Shown here in pieces: positions 24,228 to 31,598 of a stretch of 64,000 nucleotides of DNA. The stretch covers positions 1 through 64,000 of the forward strand of contig NZ_KQ948155.1 of the NCBI RefSeq assembly GCF_001513955.1, in the 5' to 3' direction. This DNA comes from Streptomyces pseudovenezuelae (lineage in GTDB: Bacteria; Actinomycetota; Actinomycetes; Streptomycetales; Streptomycetaceae). Each line of letters opens with the position of its first letter. Positions within the stretch are counted from its first letter, which is position 1. A model generated the notes under the pieces. That model made no database searches and was not told the DNA's origin. It saw only the letters and a list, made by a program, of their open reading frames with translations. Both the position numbers and the translations under genes were made by a program.

Positions 24228-25065
24228 GCCGCTGCAGATCGCGTACTCCCCCTGCCCGAACGACACCTTCGTCTTCGACGCCCTCGCCCACGGCCGGGTG
24301 CCCGGGGCGCCCGCTCTGGACGTGACCTTCGCCGACATCGACGTCACCAACGGGATGGCGGAGCACGGTGAGTTCGACGTGCTGAAGGTGTCGTACGCCG
24401 TGCTGCCGTACGTCCTCGACGAGTACGCGCTGCTGCCGTGCGGGGGCGCGCTGGGCCGGGGGTGCGGGCCGCTGGTGCTGACCCGGGAGGCCGGCGTGGA
24501 CCTCACCGGCCGTACGGTCGCCGTGCCGTCCGAGAGGTCGACGGCGTATCTGCTGTTCCGGCTGTGGGCGGCGGACGTGGTCCCGGGCGGCGTCGGGGAG
24601 ATCGTCGTGCTGCCGTTCCACGAGATCATGCCGGCCGTGCGGGACGGGAAGGTCGACGCGGGGCTCGTGATCCATGAGGCCCGGTTCACGTTCCAGAACT
24701 ACGGTCTGCACAAGCTGGCGGACATGGGCGAGCACTGGGAGTCGACGACCGGGCTGCCGATTCCGCTGGGCGCGATCATCGCGAAGCGGTCGCTGGGTGC
24801 GCGGCGGCTGTCGCTGCTCGCCGAGTCCATCCGGACGTCGGTGCGGGCGGCCTGGGACGAGCCCGAGGTTTCCCGGCCGTATGTCATGGAACACGCGCAG
24901 GAGATGGATCCCGCGGTCGCCGATCAGCACATCGGTCTGTACGTCAACGAGTTCACCGCGGACCTCGGCGAGGACGGATATGCGGCGATTCGCGGGCTGT
25001 TGACCCGCGCCGCCGCGGAAGGCCTTGTACCCGCTTTGCGGCCCGACGCGTTGTCGTTTATCTGA
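24217..25065 (+). CDS. mqnD: 1,4-dihydroxy-6-naphthoate synthase
   Basis: A 282-aa enzyme of the futalosine menaquinone pathway that converts cyclic dehypoxanthine futalosine to 1,4-dihydroxy-6-naphthoate. It has the periplasmic-binding-protein-like fold of MqnA/MqnD. Diagnostic sequences: IAYSPCPNDTFVFDALAHG at the N-terminus, LKVSYAVLPYVLDEYALL, and VHEARFTF-type IHEARFTFQNYGLHKLADMG containing the essential His. It overlaps mqnB upstream. Its 3' end overlaps by 8 bp the end of the convergent membrane-protein gene. Confidence 0.95.
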   Translation: MTTEPLQIAYSPCPNDTFVFDALAHGRVPGAPALDVTFADIDVTNGMAEHGEFDVLKVSYAVLPYVLDEYALLPCGGALGRGCGPLVLTREAGVDLTGRTVAVPSERSTAYLLFRLWAADVVPGGVGEIVVLPFHEIMPAVRDGKVDAGLVIHEARFTFQNYGLHKLADMGEHWESTTGLPIPLGAIIAKRSLGARRLSLLAESIRTSVRAAWDEPEVSRPYVMEHAQEMDPAVADQHIGLYVNEFTADLGEDGYAAIRGLLTRAAAEGLVPALRPDALSFI

Positions 25066-25516
25066 GGTGCGCCTTTGGGGCGTTCGGCCATCGGGCCAGT
25101 TTCAGCATTCCGAGGACCCGCTGGATCAGGAAGCCCGCCAGCGGGAGTTCCACACACACCGCCAATGCCACCGACCACCACACGTCCGGGGTGCCCAGGG
25201 CCAGCGACACGTCGAACCACGCGTCGCAGAGCAGCAGGGCACCCGTCGACACGGCCGCCACCACGACCCCCCGGTGGCGGCGCCAGCCGAGCAGGGCCGT
25301 GGCGGCCATCGAGAGCAGGAGCAGGACGTCGAAGCCGACCCAGGTGGTGCGCCACTGGCGGACCGTGTACCCGCTGGGCAGGGTGACGGCCAGCAGGATC
25401 GTCCACGGGACGAGTCCGATGGCGCAGACGGTCAGCAGTTCCAGGGTGTGGCGCCGCTGCCGCCGGATGTACTCCAGCAGCTGGGGGGACGGTTCCTCGG
25501 CCCGTATCTCGGTCAC
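25058..25516 (-). CDS. four-helix integral membrane protein of unknown function
   Basis: A 152-aa protein with four hydrophobic segments (about residues 28-47, 60-78, 86-104 and 113-135), a charged N-terminus (EEPSPQLLEYIRRQRRHTLE) and a basic C-terminus. The GTG start shares one base with the stop of the preceding cold-shock gene (TAGTG), a strong sign of translational coupling. No family motif is recognised. It is convergent with mqnD, with an 8-bp overlap of the 3' ends. Confidence 0.8.
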   Translation of the reverse strand: MTEIRAEEPSPQLLEYIRRQRRHTLELLTVCAIGLVPWTILLAVTLPSGYTVRQWRTTWVGFDVLLLLSMAATALLGWRRHRGVVVAAVSTGALLLCDAWFDVSLALGTPDVWWSVALAVCVELPLAGFLIQRVLGMLKLARWPNAPKAHLR

Positions 25517-25899
25517 TACACGTCGAGTTGGTCGGCGACCGCCCGCAGGAGACCGGCGATCTTCCCGCCGGCGGCCTTGTCGGGGTAGCGGCCGCGCTCC
25601 AGCATCGGCGTGATGTTCTCCAGGAGGGTCGTCAGATCCTGGACGATGGAGGCCAGTTCGTCCGGCTTCTTGCGGGTCGCCGCCGCGACCGAGGGGGTCG
25701 GGTCCAGGACGGCCACCGAAAGGGCCTGATCACCGCGCTGCCCCGCGACCACTCCGAACTCCACCCGCTGCCCGGGCTTCAGCGTCTCGACTCCGGCGGG
25801 GAGGACCGAGGAATGGACGAAGACGTCGCCGCCGTCGTCGCGGGAGAGAAAGCCGAAGCCCTTCTCACTGTTGAACCACTTGACCTTGCCGGTAGGCAC
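25516..25899 (-). CDS. cold-shock domain protein with C-terminal extension
   Basis: A 127-aa RNA/DNA-binding protein. The N-terminal 67 residues are a cold-shock domain with RNP1 (KGFGFLSRDD) and RNP2 (DVFVHSSVL). The C-terminal 60 residues form an extra helical region (ELASIVQDLTTLLENITPMLERG) that is absent from classical CspA and probably mediates dimerisation or protein contacts. A GTG at 25899 preceded by GAGGACAG is the start. It is the first gene of a two-gene unit with the four-helix membrane protein. Confidence 0.92.
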   Translation of the reverse strand: MPTGKVKWFNSEKGFGFLSRDDGGDVFVHSSVLPAGVETLKPGQRVEFGVVAGQRGDQALSVAVLDPTPSVAAATRKKPDELASIVQDLTTLLENITPMLERGRYPDKAAGGKIAGLLRAVADQLDV

Positions 25900-26050
25900 G
25901 TCTGTCCTCGTCCTCGTACTCGTCGGAAAACTGCTTCTGAAACGGCTCTTGATAGCACTGGGGCGGGTCGTCGGGACCCGCCGGTACCAAGGCTAATGGT
26001 CTTCAGGCCGGTGACAAGACGTCGCCCGGTTGTTCCTCCGGGCAGGGAAC

Positions 26051-26062
26051 TACCCTGGTCCG
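26051..26062 (+). promoter_or_regulatory. leaderless -10 box of the small membrane-protein gene
   Basis: TACCCT (26051-26056) is followed by 6 nt and then GTG at 26063, which supports GTG as both transcription and translation start. Confidence 0.55.
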
Positions 26063-26311
26063 GTGCGTGACAAAACCCAAACGAATTCCGCCGCTCCCGG
26101 TGACCGACTGATCCGTGCCGGAGCCATCGTGTTCTTCATCGGCGCGGTGGCCACTCTGGTCACCGTGGCCCCGTTCCTGCTCGGAACGACGCCTTTTCCG
26201 ACATACATGTTCGGATTGAGCATGCTCATGGCCGTCGGCTTCGTGGTGGCCGGTGCGGGGGTCCTGCAATCGGTCGCGGCGGGAAGGCGTCAGGCGCGGG
26301 CCGGACGATAG
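26063..26311 (+). CDS. small two-helix membrane protein
   Basis: An 82-aa protein with two hydrophobic helices (IRAGAIVFFIGAVATLVTVAP and FGLSMLMAVGFVVAGAGVLQS) separated by a short loop, a polar N-terminus (VRDKTQTNSAAPGD) and a basic C-terminal tail (RRQARAGR). The GTG at 26063 is supported by a leaderless promoter signature. The 3' end overlaps the convergent HAD-hydrolase gene by 22 bp. It is not assigned to a family. Confidence 0.75.
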   Translation: MRDKTQTNSAAPGDRLIRAGAIVFFIGAVATLVTVAPFLLGTTPFPTYMFGLSMLMAVGFVVAGAGVLQSVAAGRRQARAGR

Positions 26312-26928
26312 TCCGAAAACCACCGCGGAAACTCGGTGAGAGCGCCGAGGACGACATCGGCTCCGGCCTCGGTCAGTTCCTCGGGGCTGCACGGCCCGGT
26401 GGCCACCGCGACCGACAGCGCCGCAGCCGTGCGCGCCCCGCGCACGTCGCCGACATGGTCCCCGACGTACACGCTCGCGCCGTGCTCGCGCAGGGCCTCG
26501 CCCTTGCTCTCGGCCCACAGGTTGCCGATCACCGCGTCGGGCTCCAGGCCCAGGTGCTTCATGTGCAGCTTGGCGTTGGGTTCCCACTTGGCCGTCACGA
26601 CGATCGCCCGCCCGCCGGCCGCCTGTACGGCTCCGATGGCCTCGCGGGCGCCGGGCATCGCCAGCGTGCCGGTGATGGCGTACGACGGGTAGAGCGCGCG
26701 GTAGAGGTCCGACATCGCCGCGACCCGGTCCGCGGGGAACCAGTGCGCCATCTCCTCCGAGAGCGGCGGCCCCAGCCGGGTCACCACCAGGTCGGCGTCG
26801 ACGTACGTCCCGGTCCGCTCGGCCAGCTCCACCCAGCAGGCGTGGATGCCCGGGCGGGAGTCGATGAGCGTCATGTCGAGGTCGAAGCCGACGGTCGGGG
26901 CGGAGGTGCTTGTAGAGGCCATATGAGC
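26290..26928 (-). CDS. HAD superfamily hydrolase (phosphatase-like)
   Basis: A cytosolic hydrolase of about 212 aa. HAD motif I is GFDLDMTLIDSR (nucleophile and acid Asp), motif II is IVVTAKWEPNAK (Thr), motif III Lys lies in the same region, and motif IV is VYVGDHVGDVRGA. A helical cap between motifs I and II places it with the phosphoglycolate-phosphatase-like subgroup. The exact phosphate ester is unknown. The start is uncertain among clustered ATGs at 26940, 26928 and 26922. It shares its promoter region with nothing obvious on the + strand. Confidence 0.88.
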   Translation of the reverse strand, partial: AHMASTSTSAPTVGFDLDMTLIDSRPGIHACWVELAERTGTYVDADLVVTRLGPPLSEEMAHWFPADRVAAMSDLYRALYPSYAITGTLAMPGAREAIGAVQAAGGRAIVVTAKWEPNAKLHMKHLGLEPDAVIGNLWAESKGEALREHGASVYVGDHVGDVRGARTAAALSVAVATGPCSPEELTEAGADVVLGALTEFPRWFSDYRPARA

Positions 26929-26988
26929 CATTGTGCCCAAGCGGTACGACCGTCGGACAATGATTTCCCCCGACCTGGTTTTCGTGAC

Positions 26989-28044
26989 CTACCGCCGCCG
27001 CTGCGAGCGCCACACCAGGAACAGCGCCGACGCCACGGCCGCCCCCCGCACGACCCACGGCCAGGTCTCGGCGACCGCGTCGTTCATGTGGCCCTGGGCG
27101 ATCGGCTCGCCCCAGCGGCCCTCGTTGCGCCCCCACAGCCAGACGATCCCCGCGGTGAGCGCGAGGCTCGGCAGGAACACGACGGCCCATTTGGTCTCGG
27201 CGTCGGTCAGCCGGCGCGAGGCCCACGCGATCAGCCAGCCGACGCCGAGGACGAGCAGGTTGCCGAGCACGGCACCGGCGACGAGCAGGGCGGCGGCGAG
27301 CAGCAGCAGGGGGTTGCTCCAGCCGCCGGCGCCGGCGCCCGCGGCCCGGCGGAAGGGGCCCCGGCGGACCGGGGCGGCCTCGACGGCCGGTTCCGCGGCC
27401 TTGGCGGCCTTCCTGGGCCGCCACCAGGCCGTCCGGGCCTTCACCGCCGGCCCGGGCGCCTGCTCCACAGCGGGCGCGGGCTCGGGTTTGCGCTCCTCCT
27501 TGGGCGGCGGAGGCTTCAGCAGCTCCGGGATCTCCACCCCGCCCACGAACCCCGGCACGCTGTCCCCGACGCCGAAGGGGCTGCTGTCCACCCGCCACCA
27601 GTCGGGCTGCGCCGCGCTGTCGCCGAGTTCGTCCAGACCAGCCTGGTGGGGCCCGTGGGAGGTGTCGCGGCCGGCGGCGGGAGCGGGCTGCGGCGGGGTG
27701 TCGGTGCGCGGCCGGGGGACGACCTTGCGCAGGCCCCTGGGCCGCTCGCTCTCCTCCGTCTCCCGGTCCCGCTGCACGGGCATGGCGACGACCGGCGCCT
27801 GCGGGGCGCTGCCCGCCGTGCCGCCGGCGGCGGTGACCACCTCGTCGGGGCTGCCCAGCCTGGCGATGATCCGGCGGACGGCGGCGGGCGAGTCCACGGT
27901 GACCTTGGCGCGCCGCCGGTCGATCTCGTTGCGCAGTTCCGAGACGAGCCGCATACGGGTGGACGACGGCAACTGCCGCTGCTGCGCGACATCACCGACG
28001 CGGCTCAGATACTCGTAGACGACCTGGTCGCTCTCGATACCCAC
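26989..28044 (-). CDS. membrane protein with N-terminal HTH-like segment, unknown
   Basis: A 351-aa protein. Residues 1-75 are helical and soluble (ESDQVVYEYLSRVGDVAQQRQL, then RLVSELRNEIDRRRAKV and AAVRRIIARLGSPDEVV), like short N-terminal domains that precede membrane segments in actinobacterial DUF1700-like proteins. A long Pro/Ala-rich linker follows (about 80-235). Three or four hydrophobic helices lie at the C-terminus (NPLLLLAAALLVAGAVLGNLLVLGVGW onward). GGAGGGG precedes the GTG at 28044. Function unknown; the layout suggests membrane tethering of a regulatory domain. Confidence 0.75.
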   Translation of the reverse strand: MGIESDQVVYEYLSRVGDVAQQRQLPSSTRMRLVSELRNEIDRRRAKVTVDSPAAVRRIIARLGSPDEVVTAAGGTAGSAPQAPVVAMPVQRDRETEESERPRGLRKVVPRPRTDTPPQPAPAAGRDTSHGPHQAGLDELGDSAAQPDWWRVDSSPFGVGDSVPGFVGGVEIPELLKPPPPKEERKPEPAPAVEQAPGPAVKARTAWWRPRKAAKAAEPAVEAAPVRRGPFRRAAGAGAGGWSNPLLLLAAALLVAGAVLGNLLVLGVGWLIAWASRRLTDAETKWAVVFLPSLALTAGIVWLWGRNEGRWGEPIAQGHMNDAVAETWPWVVRGAAVASALFLVWRSQRRR

Positions 28045-28123
28045 GAAGTCCCCTCCGGGGCGGGTGCGTTGGATACCCCGTGGGACGACGTTAGCGCAGG
28101 CAGCCGCCGATCGGACGGGCCCC

Positions 28124-28303
28124 GGCGGCGGACCCGCCCGTCCAGGTGGCGCTCCCGCGCGCGTGGGGCACCCTGCGCGAGCAGGCCCTGCTGTGGGGGT
28201 GACGACGACCGGCTGCGGCTGGTGCGCACGGCCCGCGAGCTGCTCGCGCCCTCGCCGCAGCACCCGTCGCCGACCGGCCTCGGACCGGCCGTGCGGGAGG
28301 CGG
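28124..28303 (+). pseudogene. decayed partial duplicate of the downstream helicase-like gene
   Basis: This stretch of about 180 bp closely matches an internal segment of the next gene (about 28641-28820). It includes the coding equivalent of LRLVRTARELLAPxPQHPSPTGLGP. One extra base near 28197 (tggggg-tga versus tggggc-gac) creates a frameshift and a stop. It has no start codon of its own and lies in the 323-bp gap before the functional copy. It is best read as a relic of a local duplication. Confidence 0.75.
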
Positions 28304-28355
28304 GGCGCCCGCGCGGACGCGGGGTACGTCGGCCCTGCCCCGTCCCCCCACCCGC

Positions 28356-28368
28356 TAACGTTGGTCGG
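28356..28368 (+). promoter_or_regulatory. leaderless -10 box of the Helicase_C_3-like gene
   Basis: TAACGT (28356-28361) is followed by 7 nt and ATG at 28369. Confidence 0.55.
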
Positions 28369-30888
28369 ATGAGCAACCCGGCCGTACCGCCGCGCTCCCT
28401 CGCGGAAGCGCTCCGAGCCAGGGACGACGTCTCCCTGGCCGCGCTTCTGCGTGCCCGCCCCGACCTCATCACCCCGGTGCCGACCGACCTCACCCAGCTC
28501 GCCACCCGGGCCGGGACGCGGGCGTCGGTGGTGCGGGCCCTGGAGCGGCTGGACCGTTTCGCCCTCCAGACGGCGGAGGCGCTGGCGGTGGCGGCGGACC
28601 CGGCGCCCTACGGCGAACTGCTCGCTCTGCTGACCGGCGACGACGGCGACCCGGCCGTCTCGGCGGCGCTTCCCCGCGCCCTCGGCACCCTGCGGGAGCA
28701 GGCCCTGGTGTGGGGCGACGACGAGCGGCTGCGACTGGTGCGCACGGCCCGCGAGCTGCTCGCGCCCGCCCCGCAGCATCCCTCGCCGACCGGGCTCGGG
28801 CCGACCGTCCAGGAGGCCACGGCGGGGATGTCGCCGGGCCGCATCCAGGACATCGTCACGGCGGCGGGGCTCGGCTCGACCCACGACTCGGTGTCCGCGG
28901 TGGCGTCGCTGACGGCCCTGTTCACGGACCGCGAGCGGATGTCGGCGCTGCTCGCCGGGCTCCCGGAGGAGTCGCGGGAGGTGCTCTCGCGGCTGGTGTG
29001 GGGGCCGCCGTACGGCCAGGTCACCGCCGAGCCGGCGGCCCATCTGCGCCGCCTGCTGGATCTGGGGCTGCTGGTGCCGACAGCGCCGGGGACGGTCGTC
29101 CTCCCCCGGGAGGTGGCCCTGCACCTGCGCGGCGGCCGGGCGCACCGGGAGGTGGAGCCGCTGCCGCCCGCCGTGGAGCCCGCGGCGACCCACCGTCCAC
29201 AGGTTGTGGACGCGACGGCGGCCGGGCAGGCCTACACCGCGCTCGCGACCGTCGAGGAGCTGCTGAAGGACTGGGACGAGGGCGGGCCCGCGGTGCTGCG
29301 GGCGGGCGGTCTGAGCGTCCGCGACCTCAAGCGCACGGCCGTCGCCCTGGACGTGGCGGAACCGGTCGCCGCGTTCTGGGTGGAACTGGCGTACGCGGCG
29401 GGCCTGCTGGCCTCCGACGGTGAGGCCGACGAGCGGTACGCGGCGACCCCGGCCCACGACGAGTGGCTGGAGCAGCCCCCGGCCGAGCGCTGGACCCGCC
29501 TGGCGGAGGCGTGGCTGACGGCGACCCGGGTGTCCGGGCTGGTGGGCGGCCGGGACGCGAAGGACCGCACCCTGTCGACGCTCGGCCCGGGACTCGACCG
29601 CAGCGCCGCGCCGGAGGTACGGCACCGGGTGCTGACGCTGCTCGCGGGACTGCCGGAGGGCGCGTCGCCGTCGAGGGAGTCGGTGCTGGCCCGGCTGCGC
29701 TGGGAGCGTCCGCTGCGCGGGCCGCAGCGCGAGGACGACCTGCGCTCACGGCTCGCCGAGTGGACCGTGACGGAGGCGGAGCTGCTGGGCGTGACGGGAC
29801 GGGGGGCGCTGTCGGGGCACGGGCGGGCGCTGCTGGGCGCGAGCGCGCCGAGGACGCCGGACAAGGCGCCCGAGGGCCCCGGCGACAAGCTTCCCGTGCA
29901 CCACCGGCCCACCGTCGCCGAGCCGCTCTCCCCCGCTGAGCAGGCCACCGCGTCCGCCGCTGCCGCCCGGCTGCTCGCGCCGCTGCTGCCCGAGCCGCTC
30001 GACCATGTCCTGCTCCAGGCCGACCTGACGGCGGTGGCCCCGGGCCCCTTGCAGCGGTCGCTGGCCGAGGTGCTGGACGTCCTGGCCGACGTGGAGTCGA
30101 AGGGCGGGGCGACGGTCTACCGCTTCACCCCCGGCTCGGTACGCCGTGCCCTGGACGCCGGACAGTCCGCCTCCGACCTGCACGCCTTCCTCGCCGCGCA
30201 CGCCCGCACGCCGGTGCCGCAGCCGCTGACGTACCTGATCGACGACGTGGCGCGCAGACACGGCCACCTCAGGGTCGGCGCGGCCTCCGCGTACGTCCGC
30301 TGCGACGACGACGCCCTGCTCAACGAGATCCTCGCCGACAAGCGCGCCGCGGGCCTGCGCCTGCGCCGCCTGGCCCCGACGGTGCTGGCCGCGCAGGCCG
30401 ACCCGGCGTCCCTGCTGGACGGCCTGCGCGCGATGGGCTTCGCCCCGGCCGCCGAGTCCGCCGAGGGCGACGTCCTGATCACCCGCGCGCACGCCCACCG
30501 CACCCCGCCGCGCACCGCACCCGAACCCGTCCCGGACGGCCCCCCGGTGCCCGACGCGACCCTCCTGTCGGCCGCGATCCGGGCCATCCGGGCCGGCGAC
30601 CTGGCCGCGACGACCCCCCGCAGACAGACCGACCAGCCGCAGCCCGCGAGCGGCGAACTCCCCCGCACCAGCTCCGCCGAGACCCTCGCCACCATGCAGG
30701 CCGCCGTCCTGACCGGCGAGGCCCTGTGGATCGGCTACGTCAACGCCGAAGGGTCCGCCAGCCAGCGGGTCATCGCCCCCATCCGCGTCGAGGGCGGCTT
30801 CGTGACGGCCTACGACCACACGGCGGACGAGGTCCGCACGTACCCGCTGCACCGGGTGACCGGGGTGGCGGAACTGGCGGAGGAGTAG
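28369..30888 (+). CDS. Helicase_C_3/XPB-N-like protein with WYL-like C-terminus
   Basis: An 839-aa protein without Walker motifs. The N-terminal two thirds is helical with several winged-helix-like segments (for example TDLTQLATRAGTRASVVRALERL). At about residues 540-700 a domain with TPVPQPLTYLIDDVARRHG, YVRCDDDALLNEILADKR and a ...LLDGLRAMGFAPA end parallels the N-terminal domain of the XPB helicase encoded 700 bp downstream (YPVPHALLVDVAETMDRYG, TTDRPVLEEILRSKR). The last 70 residues (ALWIGYVNAEGSASQRVIAPIRV, then VRTYPLHRVTGV) look like a WYL domain. Related proteins are annotated as helicase-associated. It is probably a DNA-repair or nucleic-acid-sensing partner of XPB. Confidence 0.78.
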   Translation: MSNPAVPPRSLAEALRARDDVSLAALLRARPDLITPVPTDLTQLATRAGTRASVVRALERLDRFALQTAEALAVAADPAPYGELLALLTGDDGDPAVSAALPRALGTLREQALVWGDDERLRLVRTARELLAPAPQHPSPTGLGPTVQEATAGMSPGRIQDIVTAAGLGSTHDSVSAVASLTALFTDRERMSALLAGLPEESREVLSRLVWGPPYGQVTAEPAAHLRRLLDLGLLVPTAPGTVVLPREVALHLRGGRAHREVEPLPPAVEPAATHRPQVVDATAAGQAYTALATVEELLKDWDEGGPAVLRAGGLSVRDLKRTAVALDVAEPVAAFWVELAYAAGLLASDGEADERYAATPAHDEWLEQPPAERWTRLAEAWLTATRVSGLVGGRDAKDRTLSTLGPGLDRSAAPEVRHRVLTLLAGLPEGASPSRESVLARLRWERPLRGPQREDDLRSRLAEWTVTEAELLGVTGRGALSGHGRALLGASAPRTPDKAPEGPGDKLPVHHRPTVAEPLSPAEQATASAAAARLLAPLLPEPLDHVLLQADLTAVAPGPLQRSLAEVLDVLADVESKGGATVYRFTPGSVRRALDAGQSASDLHAFLAAHARTPVPQPLTYLIDDVARRHGHLRVGAASAYVRCDDDALLNEILADKRAAGLRLRRLAPTVLAAQADPASLLDGLRAMGFAPAAESAEGDVLITRAHAHRTPPRTAPEPVPDGPPVPDATLLSAAIRAIRAGDLAATTPRRQTDQPQPASGELPRTSSAETLATMQAAVLTGEALWIGYVNAEGSASQRVIAPIRVEGGFVTAYDHTADEVRTYPLHRVTGVAELAEE

Positions 30889-30904
30889 GGCGTGTCCTTG
30901 GCGC

Positions 30905-31450
30905 TCAGCACTCCGTGACGGGGGAGTCGGACGGCAGGCCGAAGTGGGTGCGGGCCTCGGACTCCAGGGGGCCGGCGGCCACGCCGGTGTCGAGGGCGAC
31001 CGTCGTGGCGCGGCTGAAGTGGCTCGTCAGCCACTCCTCGCCGCCCGCCCCGTCGGGCGCCTCCTCCTGCGACACGACCACGTAGTCGCCGTCGGCCTCC
31101 CGCCGCAGCCGCAGCACCTGCGGGACCTCGGCGCCGCCGCACTCCACCAGGCGCCCCGCGCGCACCCCGTACTCCATGCACAGGGTGCTGACGCCGGCCC
31201 GCACGAGTCCGTCCCGCTCGGCGAGCTCCACCGCCTGCGCCCGGCAGAACCACCGCGCCCCGAGCCCCGGCTCGCTCTCCCCGTACCCGGAGCCGCGGGA
31301 CTGGTCCACGAGCCGTGCCTCGATGGCCGGCCGCACCTGGTTCCACAGCCCGGGGTCGGCGTCCGACGGCCAGCGGGCCCACGCCCCCGTCGCCACCAGC
31401 ACCACGACCGCTCCCCCGCCGACGGCCCATCTGCCCGCAGACATCCCCAT
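30905..31450 (-). CDS. secreted or membrane-anchored protein of unknown function
   Basis: A 181-aa protein with an N-terminal hydrophobic helix (VGGGAVVVLVATGAWARW) that could be a signal anchor or uncleaved signal. The remaining domain contains four Cys residues (FCRAQ, LCMEYG, ECGGAE and the C-terminal TEC) consistent with disulfides outside the membrane. No family is recognised. It lies on the opposite strand between the Helicase_C_3-like and XPB genes, so it interrupts any simple operon between them. Confidence 0.7.
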   Translation of the reverse strand: MGMSAGRWAVGGGAVVVLVATGAWARWPSDADPGLWNQVRPAIEARLVDQSRGSGYGESEPGLGARWFCRAQAVELAERDGLVRAGVSTLCMEYGVRAGRLVECGGAEVPQVLRLRREADGDYVVVSQEEAPDGAGGEEWLTSHFSRATTVALDTGVAAGPLESEARTHFGLPSDSPVTEC

Positions 31451-31598
31451 GTGTCCTCCCCAGACCGCTCCCGCCAGTCAAGACACCCGAGCGGGGGCCG
31501 GGGTTGCCCCAGGAGAGCCGCCGACCGCCTCGGCCTCCCTTGATCGTCCCTGGTTGAGGCACACTGGACGTTTGGCCCGTGCGGAAGGATGCAGGTAC

